Shown here piece by piece: positions 1 to 7,469 of a DNA stretch of 64,000 bases. Within the stretch, counting starts at the first letter, position 1; every line of letters starts with the position of its first letter. The notes beneath the pieces were generated by a model. It was not told the origin of the DNA. It did no database searches and saw only the letters and a program-made list of their open reading frames with translations. Both the position numbers and the translations under genes were made by a program. This DNA comes from Saezia sanguinis (GTDB taxonomy: Bacteria > Pseudomonadota > Gammaproteobacteria > Burkholderiales > Burkholderiaceae_C): contig NZ_PQSP01000002.1 in the NCBI RefSeq assembly GCF_003991585.1, forward strand, positions 576,420 through 640,419. Direction: 5' to 3'.

Positions 1-155
1 TTATAAACACTGGAAGATCTTTTTGTGGACTTTTCATCAGGCAGTAAAGCAATGACTTCCTTATTCCTAATATCTCTGTGAATGCAGCGATGAAGCTCAG
101 CATAAAATGAAGGTGAGTAAATATGCGTTCCAGCTATATAAATCTTCATGCTCAT
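1..155 (-). CDS. N-terminal part of an unidentified protein, cut by the window edge
   Basis: The reverse strand is open from an ATG at 155 to the window edge. A good ribosome site (GAGGAAAG, six bases upstream) supports this start, although a second ATG follows two codons later. The visible 51 residues begin MSMKIYIAGTHIYSPSF and continue with a basic, helical stretch. I do not recognise the family; the MKIYIAG opening resembles the first strand of nucleotide-binding Rossmann-like proteins, but that is weak. The gene diverges from the Xre regulator at 274, and two palindromic operators lie between them, so it is probably controlled by that regulator. Confidence 0.55.
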   Translation of the reverse strand, partial: MSMKIYIAGTHIYSPSFYAELHRCIHRDIRNKEVIALLPDEKSTKRSSSVY

Positions 156-185
156 TAATATCTTTCCTCAAACTGATTCAACCAC

Positions 186-206
186 ATACTACGATATACG
201 TAGTAT
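186..206. promoter_or_regulatory. palindromic operator 1 in the divergent promoter region
   Basis: Perfect inverted repeat with arms ATACTACG and CGTAGTAT around a five-base spacer. Its 15-base core (189-203, CTACGATATACGTAG) closely matches the core of operator 2 at 223-237; the two centres are about 34 bases apart. It lies between the cut-off minus-strand gene and the Xre gene, the usual place for binding by an Xre dimer. Confidence 0.65.
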
Positions 207-222
207 CTAAGACAAGCAATAT

Positions 223-237
223 CTACGAATATCGTAG
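223..237. promoter_or_regulatory. palindromic operator 2 plus start-codon half-site
   Basis: Perfect inverted repeat CTACGA-ATA-TCGTAG, near-identical to the core of operator 1. A further half-site CTACGAT occurs at 269-275 and overlaps the ATG of the Xre gene. Two full sites and one half-site suggest graded autoregulation, with the half-site able to block the regulator's own translation start region or promoter. This is inferred from sequence symmetry. Confidence 0.6.
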
Positions 238-273
238 CTTCAAACATGGCTAATACTATTAATGGGAGCTACG

Positions 274-558
274 ATGGGTCAGAACAATACATACAAAGAA
301 GTCTTTCGGCTGAGATTGAAACAGGCAAGACTCAGCAAAGGCCTGTCACAAAAAGAATTAGGCAAACTGGCTGGAATCGATGAGTTTGTGGCCAGCACCC
401 GGATCAACCGTTATGAGCAAGGTATTCATGTCGCTGATTTGGAAACGGCGGGTAAACTAGCAGAAGTGCTGGATATTCCCTTAGCTTATCTGTATGCAAG
501 AGAAGATGATCTGGCTGAAGTGATCTTGAATTACCACCATAATAATATCCGTTCATGA
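274..558 (+). CDS. Xre-family helix-turn-helix transcriptional regulator
   Basis: A 94-residue protein with an HTH_3 (Cro/C1-type) domain at roughly residues 10-70. Visible parts are the recognition-helix region LSQKELGKLAGIDEF, the INRYEQG turn and the AEVLDIPLAYLYAREDD end typical of small Xre repressors. The ATG at 274 is preferred to the one at 262 because GGGAG at 264-268 sits five bases before it. It probably binds the two CTACGA palindromes just upstream and represses itself and the divergent gene. Its stop codon overlaps the ATG of the degraded ORF at 555. Confidence 0.85.
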   Translation: MGQNNTYKEVFRLRLKQARLSKGLSQKELGKLAGIDEFVASTRINRYEQGIHVADLETAGKLAEVLDIPLAYLYAREDDLAEVILNYHHNNIRS

Positions 559-809
559 TGAAAAAATTGTTATTTTTATTCTTGGTATTTTTGTAGTCTT
601 GGCGTTTGCTCCGCCAGAAATTGTTTATGAAATTGATGAGGGAGCAACAGCCCATGCGCCCTGGAAAATTGGGAGATTGTTGCTCGCAATAATGATGCTG
701 CAAAAGCATACTGTATATTCTTAGATCGTGTCGTTATAAGAATCAGTTAAACTTGCTTCCTTCAACAGGAAGTGAAGCAAAAAATGAAACAAGCACATTA
801 CCCCGGCAT
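555..809 (+). pseudogene. degraded small membrane-protein gene with frameshifts
   Basis: An ATG-ATG at 555 overlaps the stop of the Xre gene, as in an operon. The reading frame MMKKLLFLFLVFL stops at once. Adding one base to the A6 run at 561-566 opens a frame with a hydrophobic signal or anchor segment (IVIFILGIFVVLAFAPPEIV), then EIDEGATAHAP. Further plausible coding (NWEIVARNNDAAKAYCIF) lies in another frame from about 660. This looks like a decayed ORF of unknown family whose remainder may be the fragment at 1011-1271, split by the IS remnant. Frames were read by eye. Confidence 0.4.
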
Positions 810-1003
810 GACATATCGGATGGGCACTGGGCATTATTGGCGCCTCATTTACCCAGACAACGTGGGTAATGGGGAGGTATTGCCAGGGATAACCGTGCTT
901 TTATCAACGCCATATTCTGGATTTTGGGAACAGGCGCGCCGTGGTGGTATTTGCTGAGTGACTATGGCGACTATAAAAATGTTCACCGCCGTTTCTGCCG
1001 CTT
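810..1003 (+). pseudogene. remnant of an IS5-family (IS427/IS1031-type) transposase N-terminus
   Basis: The frame from 810 reads DISDGHWALLAPHLPRQRG, an in-frame TAA at 867, then WGGIARDNRAFINAIFWIL, GTGAPWWYLLSDYGDYKN and VHRRFCR. This order (a WALLAPHLP start, a DNR-FINAIFWILRTGAPW core, a DYG-W/Y-KN-HRRF end) is the N-terminal domain of IS427/IS1031-group transposases. There is no start codon, one stop, and the catalytic DDE part is absent, so it is a dead fragment. Confidence 0.75.
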
Positions 1004-1010
1004 ACATCAG

Positions 1011-1271
1011 TTAATCGTTTATTATGGGATTCTAATGAAGAAAATTCTGTAAAAATAGAAAAAATTAAAGATACCCAAAGGGCAAATATTGATATTAAAA
1101 AATTATTAGCGGGAGATACGTTTTGTAACAGATCCTGTTTCCTTTGTTTATCCTCCAAAGGAATTGGGAAAAATCAGTATCAAAATTTATGCATCTCAAT
1201 TTGTTACTCCTATGGAGATGTCCATTCCCGCTCAAATAACTTTGTATACGGGAGATGTTTTAGACGTGTAA
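1011..1271 (+). pseudogene. fragment of an unknown gene with a frameshift
   Basis: Two overlapping frames look coding. The first runs LLWDSNEENSVKIEKIKDTQ to about 1120; the second runs VTDPVSFVYPPKELGKISIK and ends ITLYTGDVLDV with TAA at 1269-1271. One frameshift near 1120 joins them. I cannot name the family. The beta-strand-rich end could be a secreted or membrane-anchored domain. It may be the distal half of the gene that starts at 555. Confidence 0.35.
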
Positions 1272-1324
1272 AATTTGTTGAGTTTCATGGAAATTAACGG
1301 AATGGAGACATAGTGTACTTTTAT

Positions 1325-2074
1325 TTAAAGATATTTCTTAAACCGAGATGCTGTGATGTTGATGGCAGTTCCTAACAGCATTGCTCCAGGTAACAGAATT
1401 AATTGTGGATAGACGCTAACAGGAAGAGCCAGATAAACCATCCAGGGCAAAATAACCAAAGGAATTAAAAATGCCTTAGCTCGGTGATAAATGAAGCCAG
1501 ATTCATGCTCAGATGTAAATCGCCTGATATCGCGCTGAACCAGTCCATCAACTAACCCTACGAATATGACCATAACTGCTAACGGAAGGCTAAAAAACAG
1601 CACCATCACCCGGACACCGAACGTCAACACAGTAAAGGCTGCGGCTAGGGCGTATGTTTCAATATAGCCGTAGGCCATACCGATATACTCTCGAAATTGA
1701 AGTTTTCTTAAGGAGTCCGCATCTGTTGGTATCACAATGGTGCGTACTTCATCAAACAGACCGGTTCTGATAAAAAGCCATTCATGCATCATAGACAGGA
1801 GAGAGCGGGTCACGGCAACCGGATCTGAAAGCATGATGCTTTGTGAGAAGTTTTCTGAAAACATCTCCAGTTCAAAATAAAACATGTTTTGTGCATGGTG
1901 CCAGCCTTGGTCTTTCCAAAACAGATGCATTCCGACAATCTCAACAAGAATAGACAGCAGGAGAGAGCCGCACAGTACGCCAAACAGCGTTAACGGTAGC
2001 GTCGCAATGCTCCAAAACAGATTTTTGGGTGCGGCCTGTTGATGTTTGACTGTAGTGGCGGTATTGCTGCTCAT
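1325..2074 (-). CDS. ICE membrane protein, TIGR03747 family (conjugation apparatus)
   Basis: A 249-residue inner-membrane protein with about four hydrophobic segments: residues 24-47 (TLPLTLFGVLCGSLLLSILV), around 135-155, around 160-180 (VMVLFFSLPLAVMVIFVGLV) and 205-240. The segment VQRDIRRFTSEHESGFIYHR between them is characteristic of the TIGR03747 family, which always accompanies TraD in SPI-7/PFGI-1-type ICEs. Its ATG overlaps the traD stop by four bases, so the two are translationally coupled. It is the last conserved conjugation gene before the accessory left end; the mating-channel genes that normally follow are not visible. Confidence 0.85.
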   Translation of the reverse strand: MSSNTATTVKHQQAAPKNLFWSIATLPLTLFGVLCGSLLLSILVEIVGMHLFWKDQGWHHAQNMFYFELEMFSENFSQSIMLSDPVAVTRSLLSMMHEWLFIRTGLFDEVRTIVIPTDADSLRKLQFREYIGMAYGYIETYALAAAFTVLTFGVRVMVLFFSLPLAVMVIFVGLVDGLVQRDIRRFTSEHESGFIYHRAKAFLIPLVILPWMVYLALPVSVYPQLILLPGAMLLGTAINITASRFKKYL

Positions 2075-4326
2075 ACCTCGTCGTCTCCAGAAGCCCAGGA
2101 GAGACTGTCATGATTGTTTCTGTCATTGTTTGTATGCTCATCAAAGGACTCAGCCATTTCAACTTCTGGCGTTGATTCGGAGGCGATAACCGTTTCACTA
2201 TCCGGTAAGATCGCTTCTGAGATTAAATCGTCTGGTAATTTGTCATGCATGTTATTGTGGCCAGAGGAAGGATACAGCTCGTTCCACCATTCATCGGCGT
2301 CGGTGTATTGTGTTCTCATATATGCAGCTAGCGTCTGGATATTTTGGGGAATCTTCTCATCGGTATCGGTAGCAGGCAAAGGCATACGTACCTTCCAAAG
2401 ATTTCCCCCTTCAAGCAGTGCAAATGCCTGGCCTTTTGGGAGGCTAATAACATGGGCTGGTTCTATCATGGGTACACTGGTAGAGGTAATACGGCTGACT
2501 GTGTTTGACGTAAATGCTGAGTGGCTGCTGGGGTCTGAGGTATCAGTTGCACCACTGATGAGTGAACTGGACAATACGTCCACTTTCGGAAGTTGCGTTG
2601 TCAGTAGTTCAGCGGTTGCGGTTTCCCGCACGCGCAACATGATGAGATTGTTAAAATTTCCGATGACTTGGCCAGCTTTGGCCCGATTACCAATTCTTGC
2701 CTCAATGTCGCTTAATGTCTGCGAATAGGCTGTGACCTGAATGCCTGCACCGCCGCCTTTATTGATCATGGGAATGAACTCATCTCCCATAAGTTCGTTA
2801 AATTCATCAGCATGAAGGTTTATTGGCACTTTAATATGCGGACTGGCACCGGGTAGACCATCATTGACACCAAATTTGTAGATATGACCTGCGACAGATA
2901 CCAGATCGGCAAACATCGAATTTCCAACAGCGGCTGCTACTTCGGTATCTGAGAGTGCGTCCAGGCCAACGTAGACAACCGCTCGTTGGCGTATAATCTG
3001 CATCCAATCGATGATAGGGCGGGTATCGTTGAGATCCGAATAATTCGGGGCCAGCAGTTGCGCAATTTTGCCTGTAGTGAGTTTTTCCAGAAGTGGTAGC
3101 AGGCTGGCAACGATTTTGTCAAAATACGTTCTGTCATAGCGAACGGCAGAGCGCAAACCATCAAGAATCGGATCATAAATCCGCGCCATAGAAAGATACT
3201 GCTCCAGTGCAATGACTCTTTTTTCACGGCCCATCATGTTACGGGGAATATTTTTTTCGTTGAGCTTCGATTCAATCTGGACGATAGCGTCCCAGGCTTT
3301 GGGTTCTTTTTTTGCAAAGTAGTATTTTGCGTATTCAATAAATAGTTCGTCGATATTAATCACATGGCGCTGAATTAACAGATAATCAGGCCGGTAGCCA
3401 AGTTCAACCAGTGCGCGAGCGATAATGTTGACGAATCGCCACGCAAATTCTTTAAATGCGGCAGAGTTGCCCTCATTGGAAAGCTGCCCGGCTATACGGC
3501 TGGCAACCTCGCTGATACGGCCAAACCGCCCAACGGCGTTATAGCGGGCAGAAATATCCGGCCAGCCCAGATGAAATACATAAAACTCACCAGAGCGCCC
3601 GGCACGATTGGCCTCAATGTACATGCGAATCAGTAAATCGGCGTCTCCTTTCGGGTCAAATACAATGCACACGTCACCACGCTGGATATCTTGAGTCACA
3701 AATACTTCTGCCATTCTTGTTTTGCCGACGCGGGTAGTGCCTAAAACCAGTGTATGCCCGACTCGTTCACCCAGTGGCAGTGACACATCAACCTCATGGG
3801 ACTCAACTCCATGAAGGCGAGGCAGGCCACCAACAGGCGGCAGCGGTCTAACCGGATTCAATATACAGTCTTTAGTCGTCAATCCGGCAATCCAGCGCAG
3901 ATAAGCTGGGGCAAATTCCAGCCGAGCTTCAAAACGCCGAGCCCAATAATATCCTGATGATGGTTCGACATAGCGGCGAAACTCAGGCCGGTATGTCTGT
4001 GCAAGCCTTTGTGTGTGGCGCTGGTCCCATCTAAATCCGCGGCCAATGAATAGTCTTTGCTTGCTGACTGGGATCTGTTTGCTGGTCAGTGCATATTTAG
4101 GTAGACGACGGATATTGCGGCGGTAACGCAGAATAACCCAGGCATCCCGCAAACGGATGGCGGCAAATAGAAACAAGAGCCCGGCAGCAGCTATGCCGAT
4201 AGCAGATGTAAGTGCTAACGCCCATGGTGCGAAGAGGCAAACAAAAGCAGCCAGTAAACAGGCTGCCACAGTGTAGAGCTCGACGGCTGGACGAAGCAGA
4301 ACTTCGATGCTCTGGTCTTTTGCCAT
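2071..4326 (-). CDS. traD: conjugative coupling protein TraD (VirD4-like, SXT/TOL subfamily)
   Basis: A 751-residue type IV coupling ATPase that brings the relaxase-DNA complex to the mating channel at the inner membrane. Two membrane segments occupy residues 19-36 and 40-57. Walker A is GTTRVGKT at 196-203. The segment VCIVFDPKGDAD follows, and NLHADEFNELMGDEF marks the Walker B region near residue 500. The AYSQTLSDIEARIGNRAKA segment is typical of the SXT/TOL subfamily (TIGR03743). The length is normal and the acidic C-terminal tail fits recruitment of partners. It lies between TIGR03765 and TIGR03747 as in related ICEs, with one base between its start and the upstream stop. Confidence 0.93.
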   Translation of the reverse strand: MAKDQSIEVLLRPAVELYTVAACLLAAFVCLFAPWALALTSAIGIAAAGLLFLFAAIRLRDAWVILRYRRNIRRLPKYALTSKQIPVSKQRLFIGRGFRWDQRHTQRLAQTYRPEFRRYVEPSSGYYWARRFEARLEFAPAYLRWIAGLTTKDCILNPVRPLPPVGGLPRLHGVESHEVDVSLPLGERVGHTLVLGTTRVGKTRMAEVFVTQDIQRGDVCIVFDPKGDADLLIRMYIEANRAGRSGEFYVFHLGWPDISARYNAVGRFGRISEVASRIAGQLSNEGNSAAFKEFAWRFVNIIARALVELGYRPDYLLIQRHVINIDELFIEYAKYYFAKKEPKAWDAIVQIESKLNEKNIPRNMMGREKRVIALEQYLSMARIYDPILDGLRSAVRYDRTYFDKIVASLLPLLEKLTTGKIAQLLAPNYSDLNDTRPIIDWMQIIRQRAVVYVGLDALSDTEVAAAVGNSMFADLVSVAGHIYKFGVNDGLPGASPHIKVPINLHADEFNELMGDEFIPMINKGGGAGIQVTAYSQTLSDIEARIGNRAKAGQVIGNFNNLIMLRVRETATAELLTTQLPKVDVLSSSLISGATDTSDPSSHSAFTSNTVSRITSTSVPMIEPAHVISLPKGQAFALLEGGNLWKVRMPLPATDTDEKIPQNIQTLAAYMRTQYTDADEWWNELYPSSGHNNMHDKLPDDLISEAILPDSETVIASESTPEVEMAESFDEHTNNDRNNHDSLSWASGDDEV

Positions 4327-4327
4327 G

Positions 4328-4849
4328 TTATTGCTCTATATGTTCAGCAGTAATCAGTACAGGATAATGTTGTACATTCAGGCGACGGGCAAGATCGTTG
4401 CCGTTGACCGGCAAAAGCTGCAAGTCCGGCACCAGATTTCTCAGTGTCTGTAACCCCTGGGCTGATTCAACCTGAACAACTAAACCAATTGCATGAAGCA
4501 TTGCCAGAGATTGATAACGATCTACTAGCCAGCGTTTGGACAGGTTATCATCGCCAATCAGGAATATTGGCGATAATCCCGGTGCTGATATTTGACGCGC
4601 CGATACTTTACCCGGAGACAGCAGCGAAGAGCGGACAGGCAATACAAAGGAATCATCAACCTGACGCGGTGGTTTTGTCAGGGAGTCAGAGGGTGTTTTG
4701 ACTTCCGCTGTGAGTCCCATGGCATCGTAATAAGGTGCTGCCGATGTACCACCCAGGTTATCAACCACAATGAGCCTGCTTTGAGCGCAGGCAAGGGCGC
4801 TGCAAAGCAGCAGCCCGCTGAAAGCGAATATAGCGTGAAATGTTTTCAT
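4328..4849 (-). CDS. ICE secreted protein, TIGR03765 (PFL_4695) family
   Basis: A 173-residue protein with a signal peptide (cleavage likely after LACA, near residue 22). Its QSRLIVVDNLGGTSAAPYYD opening and LPVRSSLLSPGKV segment are typical of TIGR03765 proteins, found next to TraD in this ICE class. The ending PVNGNDLARRLNVQHYPVLI suggests a thioredoxin-like or TrbC-like fold; that is an inference. Its exact role in conjugation is unknown. The start overlaps the preceding transglycosylase stop by four bases, so it is part of the same operon. Confidence 0.82.
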   Translation of the reverse strand: MKTFHAIFAFSGLLLCSALACAQSRLIVVDNLGGTSAAPYYDAMGLTAEVKTPSDSLTKPPRQVDDSFVLPVRSSLLSPGKVSARQISAPGLSPIFLIGDDNLSKRWLVDRYQSLAMLHAIGLVVQVESAQGLQTLRNLVPDLQLLPVNGNDLARRLNVQHYPVLITAEHIEQ

Positions 4850-5406
4850 GGATGAGTTTCCGCTGTAGTGAAATGAATTAATAACCTGTTGTAGTGACGT
4901 TGCACGCTTGAGCGGTAGCGTGCCGCAGCAGTGCCGTTGGCTGGGGAGTGGTATCTACCCATGGTGATTAACCAGTCCTGACCCGATTTATGCTGTTCGA
5001 GCAATATAGTTGAGGCAATTTTCAGGTTCAAATAAGGATTGAGTAATTCACAGGGCGTGTTTACCCGGTGTCCGTGGTAGCCAACGTTAATCTGTCCCAG
5101 TCCTACGTCAATGCGCTTAGATGATGTATTTTTAAGGGCGTAGGTCAGGTCTTTACATGCAGCTTCCCTTGTGCTGAAAAAACGCCCCTGGCCACCGACA
5201 TTCAGTGTCCATGGCCATGGCCGTAATTTCCCGTTCACCATCGTGCCGCTTTCCTGCAAAGCTACGGCATACAGTACGATGGAAGGAATACCCGCCTCCT
5301 GAGCGGCAAGCTGATAAGCAGGAGGCGGCAAATCCTGTGCATGAGCCGTATTGAGTGCAAACAGGCTTGTCAGGAAGACTGCTTTCAATATTATTGAAGT
5401 ACCCAT
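4846..5406 (-). CDS. lytic transglycosylase (SLT domain) of the conjugation operon
   Basis: A 186-residue exported muramidase-like enzyme. A signal peptide (cleavage near residue 23, after AHA) is followed by an SLT domain whose catalytic Glu is in IVLYAVALQESGT. GLGQINVGYHGHRV and PYLNLKIASTILLEQH are the usual downstream SLT motifs. Enzymes of this type open the peptidoglycan so that the mating channel can cross it. The gene overlaps TIGR03759 upstream by 16 bases and TIGR03765 downstream by four, indicating a tightly packed operon. Confidence 0.88.
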   Translation of the reverse strand: MGTSIILKAVFLTSLFALNTAHAQDLPPPAYQLAAQEAGIPSIVLYAVALQESGTMVNGKLRPWPWTLNVGGQGRFFSTREAACKDLTYALKNTSSKRIDVGLGQINVGYHGHRVNTPCELLNPYLNLKIASTILLEQHKSGQDWLITMGRYHSPANGTAAARYRSSVQRHYNRLLIHFTTAETHP

Positions 5407-6101
5407 CGGCCATTGACCTCTTTAACTGCTGCCGGTAAATCAGACGCTATGCCAATAGCCTCCCATTTACCAATGTCATGATTCAGTGTTATGGTGCGGG
5501 AAAGTACCTTCTGCGGGTCAATGCTGATACGGGTTGCCCAGCGCCGGATCAGCGTATCGTTGTTGTTACTGTCAACGAAATAAATATCAAATGGTTGTCC
5601 TGATGATTCCAGTCGCTTGACCTGCACATCGCAGGCCGGGCAGTTTTCTTTGACAAACAACGCCAGACGGCCATCGCCCGATAATACGGTGGTGGTGTCC
5701 ATTGCATCAGACAGTGGCAGTAGGGCTGGATAAAGGCGTTTCCATGCGTCATCGTAAGCCAGTTGATAGGCCAGTTCCTTTTCGACACGGCGCGACTCGG
5801 CCTGAACTTGCAACTCAGCGTAGTAACGGCGCTCCTCATCGTTGCGTGCTTCAATACCCAATGCGGTCAGTGGATCCAGACCCGGAGAGTAAATACCAAG
5901 GGGACCGTCCATCAGTTCCTGATAGCGTTGCCACTCTTCGGTTTTGAGTCCCCAAGTGTCGGCCTGGCGTTTGAACTCTGTGATGTCGCTTTGCTGAAAA
6001 ATCGGATCGGTCAGGTTAAGAGGCGTTGTGTTATCAGCCAACACAGGGTTGTTCAGTACCAGCAATGAGCAAACGGTCATCAATAGTAATTTCGGATTCA
6101 T
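5391..6101 (-). CDS. ICE protein, TIGR03759 family, with a CxxC motif
   Basis: A 236-residue exported protein (signal peptide ending near LADN, residue 24). The region KTEEWQRYQELMDGPLGIYS and the downstream PLTALGIEARNDEERRYYAE are the hallmark of TIGR03759. The C-terminal half has a thioredoxin-like signature, FVKENCPACDVQVKRLESS, so it may act as a disulfide or chaperone factor for other envelope conjugation proteins; this role is inferred from the motif. It sits between the coiled-coil protein and the transglycosylase on the same strand. Confidence 0.85.
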   Translation of the reverse strand: MNPKLLLMTVCSLLVLNNPVLADNTTPLNLTDPIFQQSDITEFKRQADTWGLKTEEWQRYQELMDGPLGIYSPGLDPLTALGIEARNDEERRYYAELQVQAESRRVEKELAYQLAYDDAWKRLYPALLPLSDAMDTTTVLSGDGRLALFVKENCPACDVQVKRLESSGQPFDIYFVDSNNNDTLIRRWATRISIDPQKVLSRTITLNHDIGKWEAIGIASDLPAAVKEVNGRWVLQ

Positions 6102-6113
6102 CGGATTTCCTTT

Positions 6114-6779
6114 TTATTGCGGAATAAGTAAATGGCGAGGGCGGTTATTGACGCTGAATCTGGCTTTCTCTGGAGTTATGCCAGTAAATGTCCATTCGGC
6201 GGTGGCATCCCCCACGCGCAGCAGACGAATCGTGCCCGTATCATTCTTAGGGCTAATCACCAGTACCTGTTCGCCGCCGCGTATTTCGGAGCCGAGGATA
6301 TTGAAATGAGGTGTCAGTGACTGGGAACGGGAAACACGGGCAGGTGTTGGGCTGCGATCCTGTGATGTATTGGGTGCTGTTTGTCGCGCCGTTTCTACTT
6401 GTATTTCCAGTTGGGTCAGCCGCTGACGCAAATCGGCCAGAGCATCTTTTAAATCGCTGTGTTCATCAACGGTATGTACAATGTTGGCAAGCTGAGAGTC
6501 TATTTGCCTGAATTTTTGTTCAATTTGCGCTTGCGTTGCCGAAAACTGCGTGTAATTAACTGCAACCGGTAACGTTTCGATTGCCTGAACGCGTTGAATG
6601 ATGTCCAGTACAGCCGTTTCCAGAGTTTCCAGTTCATTGGATGATTGTCCTGTTTGTAATTCTTGTTGTAGAGCGGTAAGCGAGGTATTTGTCTGTGACA
6701 AAGACAGGGAAAGAATCAATAGCCACGAGATGGCGCAGACGATTAGGATAAGAGAAGATTTAGCAATGATTTTTTTCAT
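6114..6779 (-). CDS. membrane-anchored coiled-coil protein of the ICE pil/tra region
   Basis: A 221-residue protein with one N-terminal membrane segment (residues 6-25, SSLILIVCAISWLLILSLSL) and then a long heptad-like region (about residues 30-130, rich in Q, L, E). The C-terminal globular part is small (GTIRLLRVGDATAEWTFTG). The ATG at 6779 is chosen because it follows the pilL stop by one base and has GAGGCGG upstream. A longer frame reading back into pilL is unlikely. In related ICEs a protein of this layout follows PilL; the family's role is not known to me. Confidence 0.7.
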   Translation of the reverse strand: MKKIIAKSSLILIVCAISWLLILSLSLSQTNTSLTALQQELQTGQSSNELETLETAVLDIIQRVQAIETLPVAVNYTQFSATQAQIEQKFRQIDSQLANIVHTVDEHSDLKDALADLRQRLTQLEIQVETARQTAPNTSQDRSPTPARVSRSQSLTPHFNILGSEIRGGEQVLVISPKNDTGTIRLLRVGDATAEWTFTGITPEKARFSVNNRPRHLLIPQ

Positions 6780-6780
6780 G

Positions 6781-7296
6781 TTATACCGCCTCTTCAATAT
6801 GAGAAATGAGCGACTTGAAACAGACTTCACGGTTTATTTCGTTAATTTCCAGCACCCAGGCGGGACCTGCTAGCATAGACAGCGCATCTGCAAGACGTAT
6901 AGGACCGATTTGCGAATGAACCAGTGGGAGCGGTAACTGTTCAAATGCGGTACTGGATTCAGTGCCGTTGCAAAGGTGGTATCCGCTATCTGCCAGTACA
7001 TGACGCATGGCATCAGCAACCGTTGGTGACTGATTGGATATCCTTGGAATACGGGCGTCAATCATTTGTTTCAATAGGTCATGCTGTCCTTGAGTTGGGG
7101 ATATTTCTATCAACTGGTAGCGCCCGGAGCGGATAACTTCCACCGGAGTATCGGGTATCGGTTGAGCGCTGGCTTGTACTATAGATTTTGTTGTGGTTTT
7201 GGTGCCGGAATAGGTTGTGCAACCACCGGTCATTAGTAGTAGGGCGCTTACTGCAACACAGAAGCAGGTTGAGATTGATTTCTTAGGTAGTGACAT
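6781..7296 (-). CDS. pilL: PilL N-terminal-type lipoprotein of PFGI-1-like ICEs
   Basis: A 171-residue lipoprotein; the lipobox is LMTGGC with Cys at about residue 26. The core, RSGRYQLIEISPTQGQHDLLKQ, and then TVADAMRHVLADSGYHLC match the TIGR03748/PilL domain found at the start of the type IV pilus or conjugation segment in this ICE class. Only this short form is present; pilM to pilV are absent. GGAGAA precedes the ATG. The IS4 element lies upstream, so transcription must start between 7297 and 7469 or read out of the IS. Confidence 0.75.
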   Translation of the reverse strand: MSLPKKSISTCFCVAVSALLLMTGGCTTYSGTKTTTKSIVQASAQPIPDTPVEVIRSGRYQLIEISPTQGQHDLLKQMIDARIPRISNQSPTVADAMRHVLADSGYHLCNGTESSTAFEQLPLPLVHSQIGPIRLADALSMLAGPAWVLEINEINREVCFKSLISHIEEAV

Positions 7297-7469
7297 AGTG
7301 AGTTCTCCGTTGTGAATAAACAGAGGATCTCACTAAGAAAGCAATTAAATGGATTAAATACGAATCTCGTGTGTTTGTATTTCTGCTACTGCTGAGAATT
7401 TAGGCAAATAATCTGGACTGTCACAGGTTTGTACACATTTTGTGGAATAAGAAAAAAGCCCCTAAGAAG

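Noticed and set aside
2114..2728. A 204-codon plus-strand ORF within traD
   Set aside because: It lies wholly opposite the intact traD gene and its translation is Ser/Val-rich without any domain.
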